Assembly: GCA_009377475.1 (NCBI GenBank)
Contig: WHTY01000059.1
Location: forward strand, 1 to 32,263
DNA from: Actinophytocola sp.
GTDB lineage: Bacteria; Actinomycetota; Actinomycetes; Mycobacteriales; Pseudonocardiaceae
Length of the DNA stretch: 32,263 bases
Reading direction: 5' to 3'
The translations under genes and the position numbers were made by a program. This document shows positions 1-7,159 of the stretch, one piece after another. The stretch's first letter is position 1; each line of letters starts with the position of its first letter. A model generated the notes under the pieces. That model made no database searches. It was not told the DNA's origin and worked only from the letters and a program-made list of their open reading frames with translations.

Positions 1-136
1 CGCCCAGGCGCACCTCTGACGGTCTCCGACCGCTCGGCCACGCCCCGGCCCGGGCTTCGTGCGCAACTGCCCGCCAATCTCCGCGCCTCGGCCCGCGCAG
101 CGACCAGACCCGAAACCGCCCTAATTCAGCGCCCTC
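1..136. other. left edge, no gene recognised
   Basis: This GC-rich stretch lies beyond the 3' end of argA. I see no convincing reading frame, RNA or hairpin with a clear role. In mycobacteria the neighbour of argA on this side is ftsK, but nothing of FtsK is readable here. Confidence 0.4.
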
Positions 137-655
137 CTAGAGCGTCAGCAGCATCCTGGTGTTGCCGAGCGTGTTGGGCTTGGCGAACGGCAGGTCGAGG
201 AACTCGGCGACACCGGGGTCGGGGGAGCGGCGCATCTCCTCGTAGACCGTGTCCGACACCGGGGTGCCGTGGATCGGCTCGAAGCCGAACGTGCCGAAGA
301 AGTCGGTCTCGAAGGTCAGCACGAAGATCCGTGGCAGCCCCAGCTCGGACGCCGTCTCGATCAGCCGCCGCACGATCGCCTCGCCGACGCCCTTCCTGCG
401 GGCGTCGCGGTCCACCGCGACCGACCGGATCTCGGCCAGGTCCTCCCACAGCACGTGCAGCGCACCGCACCCGATGACCTGGCCCGCGTTGTCGGCCACC
501 CAGAACTCCTGGATGTCCTCGTAGAGCGTGACGAGTTCCTTCTCGAGCAGCACGCGCCCGGCGTAGGAGTCGATCAACGCCTTGATGTCGACGACGTCGT
601 TGATTCGGGCACGGCGGACGGTGATGGCGGAAGTCGGATCATGCTGCGGTAGCAC
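137..655 (-). CDS. argA: amino-acid N-acetyltransferase (N-acetylglutamate synthase, ArgA-like GNAT)
   Basis: This is a short single-domain GNAT enzyme of 172 residues, predicted to acetylate L-glutamate with acetyl-CoA as the first step of arginine synthesis in the cytoplasm. The protein reads VRRARINDVVDIKALIDSY near the N-terminus, then YEDIQEFWVAD, GCGALHVLWEDLAEIRSVAV, the acetyl-CoA loop RRKGVGEAIV, and FVLTFETDFFGTFGF. It ends NTLGNTRMLLTL. From memory this closely follows the stand-alone mycobacterial ArgA (Rv2747), which lacks the kinase-like domain of the E. coli enzyme. I chose the GTG at 655 because a TAGATT -10 element ends 7 nt before it, giving a leaderless start, and because the length then fits the family. 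The open frame runs on upstream for hundreds of codons, but that part is antisense to the acyltransferase gene and is not real. The gene diverges from that acyltransferase. Confidence 0.9.
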   Translation of the reverse strand: MLPQHDPTSAITVRRARINDVVDIKALIDSYAGRVLLEKELVTLYEDIQEFWVADNAGQVIGCGALHVLWEDLAEIRSVAVDRDARRKGVGEAIVRRLIETASELGLPRIFVLTFETDFFGTFGFEPIHGTPVSDTVYEEMRRSPDPGVAEFLDLPFAKPNTLGNTRMLLTL

Positions 656-662
656 GCTTCTC

Positions 663-668
663 AATCTA
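663..668 (-). promoter_or_regulatory. -10 element of argA, leaderless start
   Basis: On the minus strand TAGATT is followed by 7 nt and then the GTG start at 655. This spacing puts the transcription start on or next to the start codon. No clear -35 element is seen. Confidence 0.5.
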
Positions 669-811
669 TCCGTAACCCCATCGTGGCCTGTTGCGACCTG
701 CGTTCGTAATACCGGGCGTGCGTGCCGGATCACAGATCGACGTTGGCTACGATGCCTTCGCCCCAGCGGCCGTTGCGCGGACTGGTGTCGCCCAGCAGGA
801 GGAAACATTCC

Positions 812-2911
812 ATGACTCAGTTGGACTCGCCGTCGTCCTTCGGGGTTACCGAGACCCGAACCGAGCCGCAGCGGGTCCCTGAGATTCCGGACAAGCCGGG
901 CACGCCGCCCGGTGTCGCCCACGCCCGCGCGTATCGGCCGGAGTTGCAGGGGCTGCGGGCGCTCGCCGTCGTCCTTGTCGTCGTGTACCACGTGTGGCTC
1001 GGCAGGGTGTCCGGCGGTGTCGACGTCTTCTTCGTGATCACCGGCTTCCTGATCGTGGGGCAGCTGTTCCGCGCGTCCGAACGCGGCGGGATCCGGTTCG
1101 GACCGATGTGGGCGCGGATGATCAAGCGCCTGTTCCCCGCCGCGCTGACGGTGCTGCTCAGCATCATGGTCGCCTCGCTGGTCTGGCTGCCGGAGCAACG
1201 CTGGTTCCAGACCATCTCCGAGGTCGTCGCCGCCGCGACGTACTGGGAGAACTGGCGGCTCGCGATCGACTCCACCGACTACTTCGCCCAGCACAACGAG
1301 GCGAGTCCGGTGCAGCACTTCTGGTCGTTGTCGATCCAGGGGCAGTTCTACGTGGCGATGCCGCTGGTCGTGGCGTTGGTCGCGTTGGTGGCGAAGCTGT
1401 GCCGACTGCGGCTCAAGGGCGTGCTCACCGCCGTGCTGCTCGCGCTGTTCGGCACCTCGCTGTGGTACTCGATGTGGCTGACCGAGACGACCCAGCAGGT
1501 CGCGTACTTCCACTCGCTGACCCGCGTCTGGGAGTTCATGCTCGGCGGCCTGCTGGCGCTGTTCATCACGTCGGTCAGCCTGCCGAGGTGGCTGCGGATC
1601 CTGCTGGGCTGGGTCGGCGTCATCGGGCTGGCGATCTGCGGCGTCGTGCTCCAGGTCGGCACCATGTTCCCCGGCTACGTCGCGCTGTGGCCGACGCTGT
1701 CCGCCGTGTTCGTGCTCCTCGCGGGCGCCACCGACAGTAAGATCGGCGCGGACCGGTGGCTGTCCTCGCGGCCGCTGGAGTTCATCGGCAACATCAGCTA
1801 CGCGCTCTACCTGTGGCACTGGCCGCTGCTGGTGATCTACCTGGCGGTCAACGGCATCGCCAAGCCCGACTGGCTGGCGGGCTCGGTGCTCATCGGCGCG
1901 GCGCTCCTGCTGGCGACCATCACCTACTACGGCGTCGAGGAGCCGGTGCGGCGCTCCAAGATCGGGGTGGTGCGGCCCTGGCGGGCGTACGCGTTCGGCG
2001 TGGCGGTGCTCGTCGCGGTGGTGGGCGCTGCCCAGGGCTGGCAGGCGTACGGCGAGAACCTGGCGCAAGCCGCCGTCCAGGAGGCGGAGCCCGACCAGCA
2101 CCCCGGCGCGCTGGTGATGACCGGCGGGGCCGAGGCGCGGGAGAGCTACGACGAGGAACCGATCCCGAGCATGATCGCGATCCCCGACGAGCAGGCCGAG
2201 CTGACCAACGGGACCTGCGAGATCCTGCCGCGCGGGCCCGAGGTCGAGGTCTGCCAGACGTCGAACGCCGCAACCGCGACGAAGCGCCTCGTCATCGTCG
2301 GCGACTCCCACGCCCAGTCGCTCCTCGGCGCGTTCGACCCGCTGGTCGAGAAGAACAACTGGCACATCACCGTGATGCGCCGTCCCGGCTGCCCGTTCTC
2401 GGTGAACTCGGAGCTGTTCCCGAACCGCACGTCGTGCGTGGCGTGGAACAAGGCCGTCGTCCCGGAGATCATCCAGCGGCGGCCGGACGCCGTCATCGTG
2501 ATGGGCACCTACCAGGTGCGTCCCGGGCTCCGCGAGCGGCTACCGGAGGGCTTCATCGCGCAGTGGCGCAAGCTGTACGAGGCGAACCTCCCCGTCGTGG
2601 CCATCCGCGACAACCCGCGCTACACCTACCAGTCGACCGAGTGCGTCGAGGAGCACGGCGCGGACGACCCGGAATGCATCGGGGTGCGCTCGGAGCTGTA
2701 CCACGCCGTGCCGCCGTACCAGGGCAGGCTGGACATCCCGCCGAACGTGCGGTTCGTCGACCTCAGCGACCTCTACTGCGACAGCTACGTGTGCCAGCCG
2801 ATCATCGGCAACGTGCGCGTGTACCGGGACGAGAACCACATCACCGAGACCTACATGAGCACGATGTCGCCCACGGTGGAGAAGCGGGTGAAGCGCGCGC
2901 TCGGCTGGTGA
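812..2911 (+). CDS. membrane acyltransferase (acyltransferase-3) with C-terminal SGNH domain, OafA/YrhL type
   Basis: This 699-residue protein is predicted to move acyl groups (often O-acetyl) across the membrane onto an envelope glycan. The substrate cannot be told from sequence. After a short cytoplasmic tail the acyltransferase-3 domain opens with YRPELQGLRALAV and the catalytic-type His in VVYHVW, then GGVDVFFVITGFLI. About ten hydrophobic segments follow to roughly residue 420. The outer part is an SGNH hydrolase-like domain with GDSHAQS near residues 497-503 and DENH near 673-676, so both the Ser and the Asp/His blocks are present. The ATG at 812 is chosen because AGGAGG (797-802) precedes it by 9 nt. 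A possible -10 (TACGAT, 748-753) lies upstream. The gene sits alone between divergent argA and rimO and is not part of the mycobacterial version of this neighbourhood as I recall it. A role in modifying peptidoglycan, arabinogalactan or a surface polysaccharide is inference. Confidence 0.88.
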   Translation: MTQLDSPSSFGVTETRTEPQRVPEIPDKPGTPPGVAHARAYRPELQGLRALAVVLVVVYHVWLGRVSGGVDVFFVITGFLIVGQLFRASERGGIRFGPMWARMIKRLFPAALTVLLSIMVASLVWLPEQRWFQTISEVVAAATYWENWRLAIDSTDYFAQHNEASPVQHFWSLSIQGQFYVAMPLVVALVALVAKLCRLRLKGVLTAVLLALFGTSLWYSMWLTETTQQVAYFHSLTRVWEFMLGGLLALFITSVSLPRWLRILLGWVGVIGLAICGVVLQVGTMFPGYVALWPTLSAVFVLLAGATDSKIGADRWLSSRPLEFIGNISYALYLWHWPLLVIYLAVNGIAKPDWLAGSVLIGAALLLATITYYGVEEPVRRSKIGVVRPWRAYAFGVAVLVAVVGAAQGWQAYGENLAQAAVQEAEPDQHPGALVMTGGAEARESYDEEPIPSMIAIPDEQAELTNGTCEILPRGPEVEVCQTSNAATATKRLVIVGDSHAQSLLGAFDPLVEKNNWHITVMRRPGCPFSVNSELFPNRTSCVAWNKAVVPEIIQRRPDAVIVMGTYQVRPGLRERLPEGFIAQWRKLYEANLPVVAIRDNPRYTYQSTECVEEHGADDPECIGVRSELYHAVPPYQGRLDIPPNVRFVDLSDLYCDSYVCQPIIGNVRVYRDENHITETYMSTMSPTVEKRVKRALGW

Positions 2912-2956
2912 CCGGCCCTGGCACCGGTACGCGGGCGGCGGCTTCCTGTCGCCAGT

Positions 2957-2962
2957 TACCCT
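2957..2962 (+). promoter_or_regulatory. -10 element of rimO, leaderless start
   Basis: TACCCT is followed by exactly 7 nt and the GTG at 2970. There is no Shine-Dalgarno sequence before that start, so a leaderless mRNA is the simplest reading. It would drive rimO-pgsA-cinA. Confidence 0.5.
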
Positions 2963-2969
2963 GAACGTC

Positions 2970-4436
2970 GTGCCTTCTTCCATGACAGATTCTTCCGGTG
3001 AGCGGCGCGTCGCGCTGCTGACGCTTGGCTGCGCCCGCAACGAGGTCGACTCCGAGGAGCTGGCAGGCAGGCTCGACTCGGGCGGCTGGCAGCTCACCGG
3101 GGACTCGGAGGACGCGGACGTCGTCGTGGTCAACACATGCGGCTTCGTCGAGTCCGCGAAGAAGGACTCCATCGACACGGTGCTCGCGGCGTCCGAGACC
3201 GGCGCCAAGGTGGTCGCGGTCGGCTGCCTCGCAGAGCGCTACGGCGCCGAGCTGGCGCAGAACCTCCCCGAAGCCGACGCGGTGCTCGGCTTCGACCACT
3301 ACACGACGTTGTCCGAGCGGCTGGACGATGTCATCGTGGGACGCGCGGTGGCCTCGCACACGCCGTCCGACCGCAGGACGCTGCTGCCGATCACGCCGGT
3401 GGAGCGGCAGCGCGCCAGCGAGGACGTCGCCGTGCCCGGGCACGAATGGGTGCCGACCGCCGACCCGATGCGCGCGCGGTTGGACGATGCGCCGGTGGCC
3501 GCGCTGAAGATCGCGTCCGGCTGCGACCGCAAGTGCTCGTTCTGCGCCATCCCGTCGTTCCGGGGCTCGTTCGTGTCCCGGCAGCCCGAGGCGATCCTCG
3601 GCGAGGCGGTGTGGCTGGCGCGCGAGGGCGTGCGGGAGCTGTTCCTTGTCAGCGAGAACTCGACGTCCTACGGCAAGGACCTCGGCAAGGCGTACGGCGC
3701 TGGCCGCGCGATGGAGCTGCTGCTGCCGAAGCTCGCCGAGGTGGACGGCATCGAGCGCGTCCGGGTCTCCTACCTGCAGCCCGCCGAGACTCGTCCGGAC
3801 CTGGTGCGCGTCATCGCCACCGCTGACGGCGTCGCCAGCTACTTCGACCTGTCGTTCCAGCACGCCAGCGCGTCGGTGCTGCGGCGGATGCGCCGGTTCG
3901 GCGGCACCGAGTCGTTCCTCGCGCTGATCGAGCAGATCCGGAGCTACGACGTCGAGGTGGGCATCCGAACCAACGTCATCGTCGGCTTCCCCGGAGAGAC
4001 CGAGGACGACGTCGCCGAGCTGGAGCACTTCCTCACCGAGGCGCGGCTCGATGCGGTCGGCGTTTTCGGCTACTCCGACGAGGACGGCACCGAGGCCGCC
4101 ACGCTGGACGGCAAGCTAGATCAGGCCGAGATCGACGCTCGGGTGGAGCGGGTGACCGCGCTTGTCGAGCAGCTCACCTCGCAGCGCGCCGAGGACCGGA
4201 TCGGCGGCGTCGTCGACGTGTTGGTGGAAAGCACCGCAGATGTCGCGCCTGAGGATCCTGACGTGGCTGCCGTGGGCAGGGCAGAGCACCAGGGCCCCGA
4301 GGTGGACGGCGAGTGCCTGTTCACCGAGGTCCCCGATGGCGGCTACGCGGTCGGCGAGATCGTGCGCTGCGACGTCGTTGACGCCGAGGGCGTCGACCTG
4401 CGGGTTCGTCCGATCGCACTGCGGGCGCGGCCGTGA
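2970..4436 (+). CDS. rimO: ribosomal protein S12 methylthiotransferase RimO
   Basis: RimO is a radical-SAM enzyme that adds a methylthio group to a conserved Asp of ribosomal protein S12. The 488-residue protein has the UPF0004 domain with cluster cysteines C21 (GCARNEVDSEE), C57 (NTCGFVES) and C86 (VGCLAER). The radical-SAM CxxxCxxC is at C185, C189 and C192 (CDRKCSFCAIP). FQHASASVLRRMRRFG and GFPGETEDD are typical of RimO rather than MiaB. The C-terminal part from about residue 410 is a TRAM domain. The start is taken at GTG 2970 from the leaderless -10; an ATG four codons later (2982) is possible. The stop overlaps the pgsA start (GTGA), so the two are translationally coupled. Length is normal for actinobacteria. 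Confidence 0.95.
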   Translation: MPSSMTDSSGERRVALLTLGCARNEVDSEELAGRLDSGGWQLTGDSEDADVVVVNTCGFVESAKKDSIDTVLAASETGAKVVAVGCLAERYGAELAQNLPEADAVLGFDHYTTLSERLDDVIVGRAVASHTPSDRRTLLPITPVERQRASEDVAVPGHEWVPTADPMRARLDDAPVAALKIASGCDRKCSFCAIPSFRGSFVSRQPEAILGEAVWLAREGVRELFLVSENSTSYGKDLGKAYGAGRAMELLLPKLAEVDGIERVRVSYLQPAETRPDLVRVIATADGVASYFDLSFQHASASVLRRMRRFGGTESFLALIEQIRSYDVEVGIRTNVIVGFPGETEDDVAELEHFLTEARLDAVGVFGYSDEDGTEAATLDGKLDQAEIDARVERVTALVEQLTSQRAEDRIGGVVDVLVESTADVAPEDPDVAAVGRAEHQGPEVDGECLFTEVPDGGYAVGEIVRCDVVDAEGVDLRVRPIALRARP

Positions 4437-5059
4437 GCGGGGCCGTCGAACGGCCGTCGGGCACAGCGGGCGCGGCGGGTGAGACACACGTGCGGACGCT
4501 GAATCTGGCGAACCTGCTCACGATCTCCCGGCTGGCGCTGGTGCCGTTGTTCCTGCTCGCGCTGTTCCTCGGCTCTGGGCACGGCGATGGCTGGCGGTGG
4601 CTGGCCGCCGCGCTGTTCGCGGTCGCGGCGGTGACCGACCAGGTCGACGGCTGGGTCGCCCGCCGCTACGGCCTGATCACCGACTTCGGCAAGATCGCGG
4701 ATCCGATCGCGGACAAGGCGCTCACCGGTTCCGCGCTGGTGGGGCTGAGCCTGCTCGGCGAGCTGCCGTGGTGGGTGACGATCGTGATCGCCGCCCGCGA
4801 GATCGGCATCACGCTGCTGCGGTTCTGGGTGATCAAGCATGGCGTGATCCCGGCGAGCAGGGGCGGCAAGGCGAAGACCATGGCGCAGCTCGTGGCGATC
4901 GGGCTGTTCCTGCTGCCGCTGCCAGCCGTGTTCGACCCGGTGAACTGGTCGGTCATGGGGTTGGCGCTGGTGCTGACGGTGGTGACCGGGCTGGACTACG
5001 TGGTGCGCGCGGTGCGGTTGCGCGCGAGCGGTCGGCGGGCGGAGCACGGTGAGTCCTGA
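4433..5059 (+). CDS. pgsA: CDP-diacylglycerol--glycerol-3-phosphate 3-phosphatidyltransferase (PgsA type)
   Basis: This is a 208-residue integral membrane enzyme of the CDP-alcohol phosphotransferase family, predicted to make phosphatidylglycerol phosphate from CDP-diacylglycerol and glycerol-3-phosphate. The family signature is complete: D69, D72-G73, A76-R77, G86, D90 and D94 with the expected spacings, in DQVDGWVARRYG and DFGKIADPIADK. Several hydrophobic segments follow. The GTG start at 4433 overlaps the rimO stop by 4 nt. A GTG at 4490 (VRTLNLANLLT) would remove a poorly conserved tail of about 19 residues and is an alternative start. It corresponds in position to mycobacterial pgsA3, between argA and clgR. 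The exact alcohol acceptor is inferred from similarity and context. Confidence 0.9.
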   Translation: MSGAVERPSGTAGAAGETHVRTLNLANLLTISRLALVPLFLLALFLGSGHGDGWRWLAAALFAVAAVTDQVDGWVARRYGLITDFGKIADPIADKALTGSALVGLSLLGELPWWVTIVIAAREIGITLLRFWVIKHGVIPASRGGKAKTMAQLVAIGLFLLPLPAVFDPVNWSVMGLALVLTVVTGLDYVVRAVRLRASGRRAEHGES

Positions 5060-5579
5060 CGCCGACGGTCCCGCCGTCGATGTGCCCGACGCTCAGGGGC
5101 CCGACGTCGATGTCGCGGCGTTGCTCGACGCGTTGCGGCGTGCTGGTCAGACGGTGGCCACCGCAGAGTCGATCACCGGCGGGGGAGTGTGCGCCGCGCT
5201 CACCGGCGTTCCGGGGTCCAGCGACTTCGTGCGGGGCGGGCTGGTCGTCTACGCCGCCGAGCTGAAGACCGGCCTGGCCGGGGTGTCCGCCACGCTGCTG
5301 GCCGAGCGTGGCACGGTGGACCCGGACGTCACGGCGGCGCTCGCCGAGGGCGCACGGACCCGCTGTGGAGCGGACTGGGGGATCGGGCTGACCGGCGTCG
5401 CGGGGCCGGGGCCGTCCGGCGGCATCCCGGCGGGCACAGTCCACGTCGTTGTCGCCGGACCCGACGCGTGCGAGACGTGGTCGTTGGTGCTCCCGGGTGA
5501 CCGTGGCGCGGTGCGGGAGGCGGCGGCCCTGGCGGCGTTACGCCTGTTCCGGGAACATCTGGCCTCGAACATGCGTTGA
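5049..5579 (+). CDS. cinA: CinA C-terminal-domain protein, nicotinamide-nucleotide amidohydrolase (PncC) family
   Basis: The 176-residue protein is only the C-terminal, amidase-type domain of CinA and lacks the N-terminal molybdopterin-binding-like half. Family members deamidate nicotinamide mononucleotide in NAD salvage. Recognisable blocks are TVATAESITGGGVCAALT (catalytic Ser region), SDFVRGGLVVYA, and GLTGVAGPGPSGGIPAGTVHV. The second position after the catalytic Ser is Ile (ESITGG), where I more often recall Cys or Leu. The start GTG at 5049 overlaps the pgsA end by 11 nt and has GGAG 4 nt upstream, so it is coupled to pgsA. The placement rimO-pgsA-cinA before clgR is typical of actinobacteria. 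Confidence 0.88.
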   Translation: MSPDADGPAVDVPDAQGPDVDVAALLDALRRAGQTVATAESITGGGVCAALTGVPGSSDFVRGGLVVYAAELKTGLAGVSATLLAERGTVDPDVTAALAEGARTRCGADWGIGLTGVAGPGPSGGIPAGTVHVVVAGPDACETWSLVLPGDRGAVREAAALAALRLFREHLASNMR

Positions 5580-5590
5580 TGAGAAACGTT

Positions 5591-5601
5591 CGCCCATGGC
5601 G
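5591..5601. promoter_or_regulatory. candidate ClgR-binding box upstream of clgR
   Basis: CGCCCATGGCG fits the core CGCYNANRGCG that I recall for ClgR operators in corynebacteria. The flanks (CGTT before, GAAG after) fit only in part. It lies 107 bp upstream of the clgR start. A possible -10, TAACGT, is at 5643-5648, so the box would sit where an activator binds. Autoregulation is inferred. Confidence 0.5.
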
Positions 5602-5708
5602 GAAGGGGTGGTGAGCATCTGCGTCCTGCGGCATTGTCCGGGTAACGTGGGAGTCGCATCCTGCGAAGGGCGGACGTCACCAGACGAGCGAGAGTGAGGA
5701 GGCGCGCG

Positions 5709-6110
5709 ATGACCGTGCTGTTGCGCGAGGCGATCGGTGATCGGCTTCGCCATGCCCGCACCAACCAGCAGCGGACGCTGCGCGAGATCTCCCACTCCGC
5801 GCGGGTCAGCCTTGGCTACCTCTCCGAGGTGGAACGGGGGCAGAAGGAGGCGTCGAGCGAGCTGCTCGCCGCCATCTGCGATGCGCTTGAGCTGCCGTTG
5901 CCCGAACTGCTGCACACCGTCGCCAGTGACATGGCCAGCGTGGACGACATGGTGCTCGACGGCGCCAGCGTGGCCGGGTCCCAGCACGGCGATGCTGCCA
6001 GCCACGTCGGCACCGAGGCCGAGGCCGCGTCGTCGGCGGCGTCCGGTGGGGTGTCGACCGCCCTGCGCACGACGATCGCCAGTCCCACGGTGCGGGTGTT
6101 CGCGGCGTAG
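5709..6110 (+). CDS. clgR: ClgR-type XRE transcriptional regulator
   Basis: This is a 133-residue cytoplasmic regulator with an XRE helix-turn-helix in the first 70 residues (GDRLRHARTNQQRTLREIS, then SLGYLSEVERGQKEASSELL). In other actinobacteria ClgR activates clp protease, chaperone and psp genes. The linker after residue 75 is Ala/Ser-rich. The protein ends PTVRVFAA. A C-terminal Ala-Ala is the kind of degron through which ClgR is known to be degraded by ClpP in Streptomyces. The ATG at 5709 is supported by GAGGAGG just upstream; a start five codons earlier would overlap that site. The next genes are pspA and pspM, the same order as Rv2745c-Rv2744c-Rv2743c in M. tuberculosis. Confidence 0.92.
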   Translation: MTVLLREAIGDRLRHARTNQQRTLREISHSARVSLGYLSEVERGQKEASSELLAAICDALELPLPELLHTVASDMASVDDMVLDGASVAGSQHGDAASHVGTEAEAASSAASGGVSTALRTTIASPTVRVFAA

Positions 6111-6130
6111 CTGTCGGATGGCTGTCAAGA

Positions 6131-6146
6131 TCAGGGTTAGCCCTGA
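6131..6146. repeat. small inverted repeat between clgR and pspA
   Basis: TCAGGG, a 4-nt loop TTAG, then CCCTGA form a perfect 6-bp stem 20 nt after the clgR stop and about 50 bp before the pspA ECF promoter. It could be a weak terminator or attenuator that lowers read-through from clgR, or an operator. There is no U-run. Confidence 0.4.
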
Positions 6147-6192
6147 AATCTCTGCGGGTCGCCTGGAAGCCCGGCCCTCGACCTGACACGAT

Positions 6193-6219
6193 GGAACCTG
6201 CCCTGGTGATTAGGCGTTG
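6193..6219 (+). promoter_or_regulatory. ECF-sigma (SigE-like) promoter of pspA
   Basis: GGAACCT (6193-6199), a 15-bp spacer, and CGTTG (6215-6219) match the general ECF/SigE consensus at the expected distance. The inferred start point is near 6225, giving a leader of about 60 nt before the pspA ATG at 6288. An imperfect inverted repeat (TTGTTCGGA / TCCGGCAA) covers 6217-6236. Envelope-stress control of pspA by an ECF factor agrees with the known SigE control of this module in mycobacteria. Confidence 0.65.
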
Positions 6220-6287
6220 TTCGGACAAATCCGGCAACCGCGCTGGGTGCACAGGTGTACTGGGATGCGAGAAGGCAGGCGGGTGAG

Positions 6288-7148
6288 ATGGCCAACCCAT
6301 TCGTGAAGTTCTGGAAGTACCTCATGGCGGCGTTCTCGTCGAAGGTGGACGAGCATGCCGACCCGAAGGTGCAGATCCAGCAGGCCATCGAGGAGGCGCA
6401 GCGCAACCACCAGACGTTGTCGCAGCAGGCCGCGTCGGTGATCGGCAACCAGCGGCAGTTGGAGATGAAGCTCAACCGCCAGCTCGGCGAGGTCGAGAAG
6501 CTGCAGTCGTCCGCGCGACAGGCGCTGGTGTTGGCCGAGGAAGCCCGAGGGAAGGACGACACCAAGAAGGCCGAGGACTACGAGGTCGCCGCCGAGGGCT
6601 TCGCGGCGCAGCTCGTCACCGCCGAGCAGGGTGTCGAGGACCTCAAGTCGTTGCACGACCAGGCGCTGCAGGCCGCCACGCAGGCCAAGCAGGCGGTGGA
6701 GCGCAACTCGCAGATGCTGCAGCAGAAGCTGGCGGAGCGCACCAAGCTGCTCTCGCAGCTGGAGCAGGCCAAGATGCAGGAGCAGGTGTCGCAGTCGCTG
6801 ACGCAGATGACCGAGCTGGCCGCGCCGAGCGCCACGCCGTCGCTGGACGAGGTGCGGGAGAAGATCGAGGCCCGCTACGCCACCGCCGTCGGCTCCGCGG
6901 AGCTGGCGCAGAACTCGGTGCAGGGCAGGATGCTCGAAGTGCAGCACTCCACGACGCAGCTCGCCGGGCACAACCGGCTGGAGCAGATCCGCGCGTCGAT
7001 GCACGGTGACGCGGTCGGCCAGGTGACCCCGGGTGAGAAGGAGAGTGCCGCTTCCGGCGGCCAGAAGGAGACGCCGCGGCCGAGCGCCGACGTTCAGGCC
7101 GAGATCGCCAAGCGAGTGCAGGCAGAGCAACAGCAGAACAAGGCCTGA
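6288..7148 (+). CDS. pspA: PspA/IM30 family envelope-stress protein
   Basis: The 286-residue protein is a member of the PspA/IM30/Vipp1 (bacterial ESCRT-III-like) family, which coats and stabilises the inner face of the stressed membrane. It starts MANPFVKFWKYLMAAFSSKVDEHADPKV, with the usual amphipathic N-terminal helix. Long Gln/Glu/Lys-rich coiled coils follow to about residue 230, then a Pro/Ser/Gln-rich tail. It resembles mycobacterial Rv2744c (35-kDa antigen). The ATG at 6288 fits the family start; an earlier in-frame ATG at 6255 would add 11 unrelated residues. The stop lies in a 10-bp tandem duplication that also makes the pspM start. It probably acts with ClgR and PspM. Confidence 0.93.
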   Translation: MANPFVKFWKYLMAAFSSKVDEHADPKVQIQQAIEEAQRNHQTLSQQAASVIGNQRQLEMKLNRQLGEVEKLQSSARQALVLAEEARGKDDTKKAEDYEVAAEGFAAQLVTAEQGVEDLKSLHDQALQAATQAKQAVERNSQMLQQKLAERTKLLSQLEQAKMQEQVSQSLTQMTELAAPSATPSLDEVREKIEARYATAVGSAELAQNSVQGRMLEVQHSTTQLAGHNRLEQIRASMHGDAVGQVTPGEKESAASGGQKETPRPSADVQAEIAKRVQAEQQQNKA

Positions 7149-7159
7149 GGTGGCCTGAG

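Noticed and set aside
656..2365. Open frame of several hundred codons continuing argA upstream on the minus strand
   Set aside because: It is antisense to the acyltransferase gene, has Arg/Gln/His-rich low-complexity translation, and only its last 172 residues match a known family.
2912..2935. Terminator after the acyltransferase gene
   Set aside because: Only a 5-bp stem (ACCGG/CCGGT) is present, too weak to call.
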